A stretch of DNA of 64,000 nucleotides from Tetragonia tetragonoides (taxonomy: Eukaryota; Streptophyta; Magnoliopsida; Caryophyllales; Aizoaceae). Position 1 is the first letter of the stretch, and each line of letters begins with the position of its first letter. The notes under the pieces were generated by a model. That model had not been told where the DNA came from. It saw only the letters and a program-made list of their open reading frames with translations, and made no database searches. The stretch is taken from NCBI GenBank assembly GCA_038025085.1, contig CM076141.1:14448001-14512000 (forward strand). The letters are read 5' to 3'. Of this stretch, positions 11,031 through 19,234 are shown one piece after another. A program made the position numbers and the translations under genes.

Positions 11031-11985
11031 CTTTGAAAATCAGAAAATTTAAGCACATGTGAAGGATGCTTGTTCAACATAATGCAAGCACAAGGCTCCA
11101 TAAAAAGATTCCCATAAAGTGCTTTATTCTAACACATTTTAACACTCAAACTTTTGCCTTGTAAATCAATGTTTTTGTAGTTGGAAATCTGGTGAATAAA
11201 TTTAAGAAGCCTACAAAAACATTTTAAAAAAAGTTGAGGTTAAACCGAATTTTTATTTTTAATAAAAATGTTTACCACGTCTGGGCAAGGGAACAGGGTA
11301 CTGACGCTGGTCCCTTTGCACCGGAAGCTTCGGTTTTGATTTTTGTTCCCAAAATCAATTGTTCTACTTCTATGATTCCGAATCTAAGGCACATACAAGA
11401 CATCTAGGAAGCCAAACACTTGATCTTCATTTGTGTTTTCATACTTCCTTGGTCTTGTCATCATCTAGCCATCCTTTAATGTTGTCACTCTTTTGTGTTC
11501 CATATGCACATCTTTGAACTCCATGTATATTGAGCTCTACCTCTTTTGGGCTACAACACATTGCTCATACAAGACATTAGTGCATATGTGCATAAGCTCA
11601 TTGGTTTGTCAATAATCAAAACACATATGCCTCAACAAATTCTAATTATACATCAAACTTACAGCAATCAACATAAGCCTTCAATGCAGGAGTACATTTT
11701 TATTTTTGTTATCGACCAGGAGCACTTGTGCATACTTCGTCCTTATTTTCCATTCTATTTTAGGGTGATGCATGGATAAATTTGATATGGTAAATTTAAA
11801 AACTCATTCACACACCACAGTACTTTTCATTAGCAATATAGGACTGTGAAAAGCTAGTATATGAGTACTTTTCATTACTAATAAAACTAGTTTCTTGTCC
11901 AGCATTGTGGATAACACTTACCTCGTAAGATAGATGTTTTGCAGAAAAAAAGTGTCCAGAAAAAAATTGGCAGCAAAAATAACAA

Positions 11986-12186
11986 TTGAAGATGAAAATA
12001 AGGATGAGAACTGAGAAGAATGATGAAAATAGTGGGGATTTAGAAAGTGGTACAAAAAATGTTGAGAGTGGTGTGATGAAAAATATTAAGGCTGTAGTAA
12101 ACCCAATTGGGTTAGGGAGGAAATCAAGGCAGATATTTGATGAAGTTTGGAAAAAGTTTTCAAATTTGGGTCAAAGCATAGGTTAG
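11986..12186 (+). CDS. Unrecognised coding-like fragment
   Basis: A 66-codon open frame rich in Lys, Glu and Asn at the start, ending in a SRQIFDEVWKKF stretch that looks like real protein. I do not recognise the family. It begins exactly where similarity to the ANK genes stops (about 11,945), so it may be a gene fragment brought in by rearrangement. No introns, promoter or downstream exons could be identified. It could be chance. Confidence 0.25.
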   Translation: MKMKIRMRTEKNDENSGDLESGTKNVESGVMKNIKAVVNPIGLGRKSRQIFDEVWKKFSNLGQSIG

Positions 12187-12189
12187 ATC

Positions 12190-13000
12190 GACAACGGGTT
12201 AAGAAATGTTCTATTGTCGAACTTTGCTGGCTATCATCTTTTCATTTTTCCACTTCTATTCATGAACATTTTTCCATCTCTATAATAACCAGCACTCCAT
12301 TCATAGGCTGCTGTAGTTTTCTTGTCTAAAAAATATGCAAGCTCAGCTCAATATTTGCATGTGTGAATTCTGAAGTCTGCTATTGCATGTTGATGATAAG
12401 TCAATACCTCTTCCATCAATCATGTAAGCTGCTGAATCCTGTCTTTCATTTATTCCAAATTGCATCTCATAGAAACTTGATCTTCCCTGTCTTCTCTGAT
12501 ATTTTATCTTTAAAAGTTTGACATGAAGGCTAGTTTCTTTGTGAATAATCCTCCTATCCTGATAATTCTCATTCGGGTGTCTATTAACATGTTTTGCAAC
12601 AAACGTAAAGTTTTATAAATCTCAAACTTCAAATCCTACTGAAACCCACTATCTTTTTAGTCTCATTCCTATTCTATCCTATTGAAACCAAGCTCACCCT
12701 CTCAAAGGAAGAGTGGATGATATATCTATACAAAGGCTTTTGGAACTTATATCTAGAGGCTACATTTGCCTTGCAAAACCACTTCCAAGCTTAAGAAATT
12801 GACGTCTTCTTAACCAATTTCCGGAAAGCCGGCACAACTTGGCTCAAAGCCCTCATTTTCTCCTTTTGCAACAGAGCTCATCACACCCCTTCTAACAACC
12901 CTTTGCTCTCACGCAACTAGTATCCAATGTTTATACAAATTCTAATGGATTTCTCAAACACCAATATTTCTCAAAATCTAATGGTTGAGTGCTAATCCAA
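12190..13000. other. Spacer without recognisable content
   Basis: AT-rich single-copy-looking DNA. No ORF above background, no tandem repeat and no terminal repeat were seen. Confidence 0.5.
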
Positions 13001-13007
13001 CATGATC

Positions 13008-13445
13008 TTATTTTTGCCAAGGCCAATCGATTTCAATTCCTCCATCCTCAGTCCAATCTAAAACATCACTATGAGTCGCACGCCCCAAAAGTTCTTTCAA
13101 AACCGCTTTTTGATCAGCAGGTAGTGGCAACAGATTCTTGGCATCCTCCTTCCTTAGCTTGTACTGTTTTGTAAGAATATTTGATACCTTATTTTCAAGT
13201 TCATCCCGTGTCATCGACGTCAAGTTTGGATGACTAGTAAACAACACATGCAGAAAAACCGTGTTTAAGACATGCACACGCAACTGATTACACAATACTC
13301 TTTGCCTCAGGCCCAGAGTACCAGGTAAGACTTTATTAGAGCTAGAAAGCTGCTCAGTCTCAGGCAGTTGCTCAGTCTTAGGAAAAGTGGAACCACCTTC
13401 ACTAGCAGCATCGCTTCTTAAGAAGCTTGGTACGCCCAATGACAT
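13008..13445 (-). CDS. Hypothetical protein fragment (145 codons)
   Basis: An open frame with protein-like composition. It has a Ser/Glu-rich N-terminal part, a middle hydrophobic segment, then a charged helical stretch (TRDELENKVSNILTKQY) and an acidic, Trp-rich end (IEIDWPWQK). I do not recognise the family. The upstream sequence stays open in alternative frames for a short distance, so this may be the last exon, or a truncated retrocopy, of a larger gene. No poly(A) tract or target duplication was found to prove retroposition. Confidence 0.4.
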   Translation of the reverse strand: MSLGVPSFLRSDAASEGGSTFPKTEQLPETEQLSSSNKVLPGTLGLRQRVLCNQLRVHVLNTVFLHVLFTSHPNLTSMTRDELENKVSNILTKQYKLRKEDAKNLLPLPADQKAVLKELLGRATHSDVLDWTEDGGIEIDWPWQK

Positions 13446-13485
13446 ATTCAGCTTGCACCTTACGCTTGATACTCTCTATTACATG

Positions 13486-13512
13486 CAACCCAACCCAACC
13501 CAACCCAAACCC
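13486..13512. repeat. (CCCAA)n microsatellite
   Basis: Five imperfect units of CAACC. This is not the plant telomere repeat, which is CCCTAAA. Confidence 0.85.
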
Positions 13513-14260
13513 AATTGCAGCTGCCTTTTGTTTTACCTCCCTCATATTGATATGATATGTTTGCATTATTATGATTACTACATCTATCTATGACCGAAAA
13601 AGTAGTTTTAATATCAACTTCTATGTTCTGTTTGGATAGAGCCATTTGATTTCAAATCCTGTATTTCACTCAAATTCGGTGTTTGGGTAACCAAATATTT
13701 GAAAACTGAAAATTGGGCCAAATCCCAGCTTCATTTTTAGAAGCCTTAAGAATCTGGATTCTAAATTCATAGATTAGAAAGCATATTTCGAATTCAACCC
13801 ACAACATTTAATTTCCTACACAAACAAAATAAACAAACAAACTAGTAACTTTCTTTCAATAAATGATAAAATTACCTAAGAGGTTAAGGAGAAGTTTGAT
13901 TTTTATAACGATGAGTGATAATACGGGGTGCCGCTTCCTTTGATTTCAAAATTGATTCCGACATCGTCTTTTCCTTCTCTCTCTAGTTTTGGATCAATGA
14001 ATTGAAATGCTAAACCCTACCTTAACACTTTAAAGCAGCAAACTTTGGCAACCCTAATTTTCATTTGCTTCCGATCCGGACCTAAGAGCTTTGGATGTAC
14101 AGAAACCAAAGCCTTTATTTCTTTTTTTTTTCTTTTCCCCTTCCACTCTACTAAAATTCGTCAATTTAAAATAAAGCAGCTTTGCACAGGCCGGGGTATA
14201 TGCGCTGCGCGGCCCATTTAAGGGGTAGTGGTGAGGAGAGAGAAATGGACGGCGAGCTGG
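13513..14260. other. Spacer, possibly including a MITE end
   Basis: No gene seen. The TGTTTGGAT word near 13,630 and CCAAAT words near 13,700 resemble a decayed MITE. There are two AAACCCTA/AACCCTAA-like words near 14,010-14,055. None is decisive. Confidence 0.35.
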
Positions 14261-14266
14261 GTAAAG

Positions 14267-14268
<2 letters not shown>

Positions 14269-14300
<32 letters not shown>
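14269..14300. repeat. (GA)n microsatellite
   Basis: About 16 uninterrupted GA units. Confidence 0.95.
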
Positions 14301-14303
<3 letters not shown>

Positions 14304-14414
14304 TCTATTTTGACCGGTGGTTTATTCTTCAATGACTATGTCTATGACTATCAGTATCTCTATGGAAGAAATTAAGAATTTTCTAACGTGTCCTTACAAA
14401 AATAAAAGAGGCTT

Positions 14415-14891
14415 CCCTAAAAAAATTAAAAAAAAAAAGATTTTTGGCTGAAAAACTTTCACTTTTTGTGTGGAAGCACCTAATTAAAAATTTATTGTTA
14501 AGAAATACCTAATATCACTTAAAATTTTGTTAATCAAGACCGATTGACGGTTTTGTGTTAAATCCGTTAACTTTATGAAAAAAGTTCCCATTATACCCTT
14601 CCCTGTACCCCTTTCATTCTCTCTCCACCTTGCTGGAGCCTTTGCAAGTGTGACGATCATTCAAAATTCTGATTCTGGAACAAGCATATCACATTGTACA
14701 GTGTTGAATAGTTCTTTCTGATTGGGATTTCGCTCTACAACCAAAAGAACGAGAATTTAACCGTATTTGAAGCTGAGAATGGCCATTGGTGAGTGGTTTG
14801 ATGGGGGTTTGAAAAGTATGTCGTCAATGGCCTCTCCGGTTCACGTTCGCTATTTTTGATTATTTGGGCTGAAGATAAGAACAGGGAGAGT

Positions 14892-14951
<60 letters not shown>

Positions 14952-15272
14952 TGTGTGTGTGTGAGAGTTTGGGTGATAAATTGGGAAAGAGGAAAACGAT
15001 TGGGGTTGGGTTGGGAGGGTGGTGTCTGCCATTGAGGAGTGAGAAAATAGAGAGGAGGAGGTGGAGAGAGAATGAAAGGGGTAGAGGAAGGGGTATAATG
15101 GAAACTTTTTCAATAAAGTTAACAGATTTAGTACAAAACCGTCAATTGGTCTTGATTAACAAAATTTTGAGTTATACTAGGTATTTCTCAATAATAAATT
15201 TTTAGTTAGGTGCTTCCCTACAAGAAGTGAAAACCATGAGGTACTTTTCGGCAAAAAATACATAAAAAAAAG
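14415..15272. mobile_element. Non-autonomous DNA element with terminal inverted repeats of about 200 bp
   Basis: Sequence at about 14,440-14,631 reappears in reverse complement at about 15,060-15,262 (for example the GGAAGCACCTAA and TTGATTAACAAAATTTT blocks). The pair is flanked by a perfect 14-bp direct repeat AATAAAAGAGGCTT (14401-14414 and 15273-15286), which may be a target duplication. The interior has no transposase frame and holds a long GA/GT microsatellite. Long inverted ends suggest a foldback or Mutator-like MITE. A 14-bp duplication is longer than the 9-11 bp usual for Mutator, so the class is uncertain. Confidence 0.7.
14894..14963. repeat. (GA)n(GT)n compound microsatellite
   Basis: About 28 GA units followed by seven GT units, inside the inverted-repeat element. 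Confidence 0.95.
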
Positions 15273-15504
15273 AATAAAAGAGGCTTTGACTCAATTGACT
15301 GGCTGAGCGTTAAGCTTTGGTTCACTATTGTTCCTTAAGGTGATCAAGCTCCTCTTGGTGAGAATGACTCCAAAGAAGGTCGAAATTAACAACGGTCAAG
15401 ATTAGCGAGTCAGTTTGATGTATAGTTTCCTTTCCGAAAAATATGATTCACAATAATCGTATTATATCTAGAAAGAAATTGTCTTGCATTACTAAAATAG
15501 TATA

Positions 15505-15630
15505 TTTTTTTGGTTCAAGGGAGGCACAGAGGTCAGTATAATAAATTTACATATAATGAGGAAGAGGGGATTCCAACTTGGGACTTAATGTATCCAGAGC
15601 CTCAGTCTTTACCACAAGGCCAAGACCTCA
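15505..15630 (-). mobile_element. tRNA-derived SINE, minus strand
   Basis: Read on the minus strand it starts with an A-box-like TTGGCCTTGTGGTAAAG, has a B-box-like CAAGTTGGAATCCC and ends in an A-run (T-run at 15505-15511 on the plus strand). It is clearly the same family as the copy at 59,993-60,130, which has a better-preserved B box. Confidence 0.7.
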
Positions 15631-15796
15631 TTGACAATTTTAGGGATAGATATAATTTCCTTATAATTGAGGGTTGGACTTTTTATCTCATTGCGTGGGG
15701 TGGGTGTTCATACTTTGGCAATTCCCCCTTCTTTCCCATCTCTTCTGAGGTAGAGAGCATAGGCGGATACAAAAACAAATTGGTGATGAATAACTG

Positions 15797-17887
15797 ATGA
15801 TGATGCCAAAGAGAAGAGTAGAAGTAGCAAGCAGAGAAAGGGGAAAAATGCCCACTTTTTACTTTTATTGTGAAATGTGTATGGACTTAAAGCCCATGGT
15901 CTACATGTTTCAGGCCCAAAAGCCCACATGCTGCAACATGACCTTTTGTACGAAATGCATCATCAAGTATATTCATGCCAAAATCCAAGATCATATCTTC
16001 ATCATTGAATGCCCTAATTTTCATTGCAGAGGTTTGACTGATCCCCCAAGTTGCATTTTTATCCTCCCTAAAAAAATCTTTGATAGGTAAGATTTCTTCG
16101 TCAGTCCCTAACAGGTTTCAAATTCATGATTTGTGTACAAACGTTGTAGTGTAAATGTGTTGCTAGTTAGATAGTTGATATGGTTTAATGGTAAAGATTG
16201 AGGCCCTGGGTACATTAGGTCCCATGTTTACTTAGTTCATAAATTCATATTTCATACGTATGGGTATGCTATGAGGACAAAGATGTGACAGAACCCGCCT
16301 ACAAAAGAAGGCAAGGGAATCCACTTGGAAATTTTTTATTTATTTTATATTTAAATCCCTTATAAAATACAGTTTGTATAAAATATTTAAAAATGCTCTA
16401 TGCGCTAAGCAAATCCTTTTGAATTGATTTCTGAATTCTTTTACGAGAACTTTGAGAAGCCCCTATTCAATATTACATGAATAATTTTGTGGATTTAAGT
16501 TAATATTATATGATATGATATGATATGATATGATATGATATGCAAATAAACCCTAATAATAATAATTATTATAACAATGCAAAAAACAATTTGATTAGGT
16601 GGGAGAATGCCCTATCGAAGGCAATGATTTCAGCTTCTACAAGAAGCCCTTCTACGGACTATTTGGCCTCTCTGGTAGTGAAAGAAGATAGAGAGAAGAA
16701 GAAGAATTTTTGGTGGCTATGGCACAAACTTACTTATTTAATAAAAAAGTACTCATCATTTCTACCAACAAAAAACGATGTTTTGCTTAGGAAGCTTGCC
16801 AACGACAAGAACTGGAAGAGGTGCCCTAATTGTAAGTTTTATGTGGAGTTGACAAGAGGCTGTGTTCGCATTACTTGCAGGTACGTATATCTAAATATTC
16901 CTAATTACTTTATTATAACTTTATATTTTGAGGGGTATTACACTATTGATATCTTTGAGATATATACGCAATGGCGAAGCCAGGATTTCTTAATTGGAGG
17001 GACCGAAAACCAAATATTCTACTTACTTAAAAAAAAAAGTTCCCCATTTTTCGATAACGTAATTCAAACAATACCCTCTTAATTCAGAAGTAATTGCTCA
17101 ACGTATGACTGGTAATTTTTTTTAATGCAAACCACACACATCAGGCAAGCTAACAAGATAAATCTTACAAACTTGCTCAACAAAAAGAGTTTAGTGGGAT
17201 TTGAAACCATGATCTTTGCCATAAAATCCAACCTCACAAGTCACAACCAATGCAACTATGCTACCCTTTCAGGGCCTCTAGAAGAGAGAGTATATGTCAT
17301 ATATTACTAATTCAAGTCAAAATGATTCATATGATATCACCAAAATGTATGTACAAATAGAAAAGGAAAAAAAAGCCAGAAAGAGAACAAACTAATTTTA
17401 AAAAAATAAAAATAAAGAGAACAAAGAGAGACACTGAAACAAATTTTGGAAAGAGGTTTCAAAGATAATATGAAACGCATACAAGGTAATCAGAGAAAGA
17501 TATTGAAACAAATTCAAGCACTACTCCAGCGTAGAAAAAAATTGAACAAAAGTGGGAAAGAATTGATTTCTTTGACCCTCGATCCTGTGACCTGCAGACA
17601 AGAAAGGTGTTGCGCATGCAGGGCTTCACCAACTGAGCTAATAACTTATTCTGATTGCGCTATGTACTACGCGTTATTTATAAAATTTTGAGATGATCTG
17701 TCTCTACCCCTGTATATACGTACATAATGTTTTATTTTAATTGCTTCTGATTCATTCATTTGCCCGTTTTAATTTGTTTTCTTTTTTCAAATCAAGGTGT
17801 GGGTGTACTTTCTGCTACACCCGTGGTTTCAGGATATGTCTCTGTATTAAAGAGAATACCTATTTTAGAAGAATGGGAGAGAGGTGA
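15797..17887 (+). CDS. Small RING-IBR-RING-like (RBR) protein, putative E3 ubiquitin ligase
   Basis: Three exons join in frame: 15797-16086, 16599-16880 and 17797-17887 (GT-AG introns, phases 2 and 2), giving about 220 residues. RING1: Cys25/Cys28, a CCNMTFCTKC block and a CPNFHC block, followed by the ILPKKIFDRW segment usual after RING1 in plant RBR proteins. RING2-like: RCPNC (Cys172/Cys175), GC (Cys185, the position of the catalytic Cys), then CRCGCTFC. The middle IBR domain has lost its cysteines: residues 108-160 are basic and Trp-rich instead. The final CG of RING2 reads TRG. RBR ligases pass ubiquitin through the RING2 Cys. Activity here is doubtful. The first ATG of a run of three at 15797 was chosen because a stop lies just upstream. 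Confidence 0.7.
16171..16230 (+). mobile_element. SINE 5' fragment in RBR intron 1
   Basis: TGGTTTAATGGTAAAG followed by GGCCCTGGGTACATTAGGTC matches the 5' part of the SINE family seen at 15,505 and 59,993, here on the plus strand. The 3' part is missing. Confidence 0.55.
16508..16542. repeat. (GATAT)n microsatellite
   Basis: Seven units of TGATA in the first intron of the RBR-like gene. Confidence 0.9.
17125..17290 (-). mobile_element. Possible SINE in RBR intron 2
   Basis: On the minus strand, TAGTTGCATTGGTTGTG could be an A box and GGTTTCAAATCCC a B box, in the right order and roughly the right spacing. No clear target duplication was found. Confidence 0.35.
17520..17665 (-). mobile_element. 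Possible tRNA-related SINE in RBR intron 2
   Basis: On the minus strand, TTAGCTCAGTTGGTGAAG is a good tRNA-type A box and CAGGATCGAGGG a weak B box. The sequence does not fold into a full tRNA by eye, so it is not called a tRNA gene. Confidence 0.35.
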
Positions 17888-18447
17888 TTTGTATAAATTA
17901 GTGAATTACATAACGTAACATCAGTTTATTTTGGGTTGCGACCTCCTCGATGTTATAAATATTTAATATTTGTTGAAAATGTTAATTGTAGCTCCTTTAG
18001 TTGGGGCGAAACCTAACAATAGTTTTGGAGAACTTGAATGGAGCTTCATTTGAATGGGAGATTATTGGGGTTGTTGATTCTAATTAGTGATATATTGTTG
18101 TATATTAGTGATATAATTTTTTGGTCTAAACTTGAAACCTCCAGAATGTTCTCATTTGGGACATTAATTCTTAATTTTTTTTGACACCGAAAAAAGAAGG
18201 ATCGCTATCATCAATATATAGGTCTAAGCCACTATTTCATGCATATGTTACATTCTATTCGGCTTTAAATCTATGCAATTTGGTTACTCTTTGGGTCTAA
18301 ATAACCAAAAGCTTTCATATGAGCCAGATTCATGTATGAGGTATTATTTTTTTGTTCGGAGGAATTACTTTTTATTTACGGTGGTATTAGTTATTGCTCA
18401 CACATATCACTCCTCAAGCATGAGTCTGCCTCAAATGAGTTTTTGTA
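17888..18447. other. Spacer without recognisable content
   Basis: AT-rich DNA downstream of the RBR-like gene. No ORF, repeat array or structured RNA was recognised. Confidence 0.5.
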
Positions 18448-18596
18448 TTTTTTTTTTTGTTTAACCACAGGTTCACCTAACCTTTTTGGGCCAAGGCTAA
18501 TCTTGTTCGCACTGCATCGACCCACGAAAGGATAAAGTGCTCCTACTAAGTAGTTTATCCATTCACAATATTCGAACCCTCGACCTTGCTTAATGG
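18448..18596 (-). mobile_element. SINE, second family, minus strand
   Basis: On the minus strand: a B-box GAGGGTTCGAATATTG near the start, then a body ending in CCTGTGGTTAAAC and an A-run (T-run 18448-18458). The body differs from the 15,505/59,993 family. The A box is weak or truncated. Confidence 0.55.
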
Positions 18597-18604
18597 ATGA
18601 GAAT

Positions 18605-18773
18605 CAGTGGCGGAGGTAGGGGGTGTCAAGGGAGACCCCTTGCTCCCCCACTCCCACCACAAATCAGAACTTTTATAGGGGAAAAAGGAAAAAAAATAAA
18701 TTTGGTAAGTATATTATACCCTTATTTTTCTAATTTTTGTACCCCCATTGTCACTCCTCTGGCTCCGCTACTG
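18605..18773. mobile_element. hAT-type MITE, 169 bp
   Basis: Starts CAGTGGCGGAGG and ends with the inverse of CAGTAGCGGAGCCAGAG. It is flanked by the perfect 8-bp duplication ATGAGAAT (18597-18604 and 18774-18781). TIRs starting CAGTGGCGGA with 8-bp duplications are typical of plant hAT elements. Confidence 0.85.
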
Positions 18774-18859
18774 ATGAGAATGTCGAACCACTCACATCAA
18801 CCACTTATTGATTATGAGTTTTTGAGTATTAGTGGGTTGTACCCACCCTAATACATGCT

Positions 18860-19110
18860 TATAAAACCTTTTGTGACACTAGGAAATACTAACCCATTAC
18901 CCTGTTTTTAACTTCCCCTGCATATTAGTCTCTCCTTGCAATTTAGTCTTCGAGTCATTGAGTGTGCATTGTACAAGCGTGAATGCTCGCAAAAGCAGGT
19001 GGGTTGTTTGTGGGTAGGTGGTTACTGGCTGCTATGCAATGTTGCATAAAATTCTGCAAAAGGGTCCCTCAAATCCCTCAATCTTTTTCCTTAAAAGAAT
19101 TAAAGAACCG
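18860..19110. other. Upstream region of the second GDSL gene
   Basis: No gene seen. From about 19,105 the sequence aligns with the promoter of the first GDSL gene (positions 68-167). Confidence 0.5.
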
Positions 19111-19120
19111 CCACCTTACC

Positions 19121-19130
19121 TATATTTAAA
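19121..19130 (+). promoter_or_regulatory. TATA-like box of the second GDSL gene
   Basis: TATATTTAAA, 105 bases before the ATG at 19235, at the position homologous to the TATA box of the first GDSL gene. A CA-rich 5' leader follows in both genes. Confidence 0.5.
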
Positions 19131-19234
19131 TCCATTCAAAAACCCATTTTGAACCAAAACCTCACTTCCCAACTTTACAACACACAAACACAACGCACAA
19201 GTGACACAACACACAAGTACACAACAACACAAAA

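Larger units (their letters stand above)
9622..11660. mobile_element. Unclassified repeat element inside the ANK-A intron
   Basis: Comparison with the same intron in ANK-D (37,324-37,540) shows about 2 kb of extra sequence here. It contains CTCAAGTT-rich tandem blocks (10,030-10,290) and a repeat of about 160 bp (from 10,669). No transposase or RT reading frame is visible. The left part resembles a common plant repeat that starts with a G-run followed by TTTGAATTGGGT, but the class is unknown to me. Boundaries are approximate and no clear target duplication was found. Confidence 0.45.
8590..11944 (-). pseudogene. ANK-A: remnant of an ankyrin-repeat/PGG-domain protein gene
   Basis: Only the 3' part survives. 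The PGG exon starts at about 9598 (acceptor CTCAG) and runs down to about 8870. It codes for the FEQFLWSKP start and the four membrane helices of a PGG domain. At least three frameshifts break it (near 9536, 9420 and 9340). A small fragment of the preceding exon end with its GTAAGT donor lies at 11915-11944. The intron between them is filled by a 2-kb repeat. ITN1/ACD6-type proteins of this family act at membranes in stress or defence signalling (family knowledge). Exons 1-3 are missing. By sequence it pairs most closely with ANK-D. Confidence 0.75.

Noticed and set aside
13486..13512. Interstitial telomere repeat
   Set aside because: The unit is CCCAA, not CCCTAAA.
14850..15205. ORFs on both strands with Ser-Leu repeats
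   Set aside because: It is a translation of the GA/GT microsatellite in the inverted-repeat element.
16973..17020. A start like a hAT end (CAATGGCGAAGCCAGGATTTC)
   Set aside because: No matching inverted end or 8-bp duplication was found downstream; possibly a truncated element, but not supportable.
17590..17640. Possible tRNA gene on the minus strand (TTAGCTCAGTTGG)
   Set aside because: No acceptor-stem or anticodon-stem pairing could be drawn; better explained as a SINE A box.
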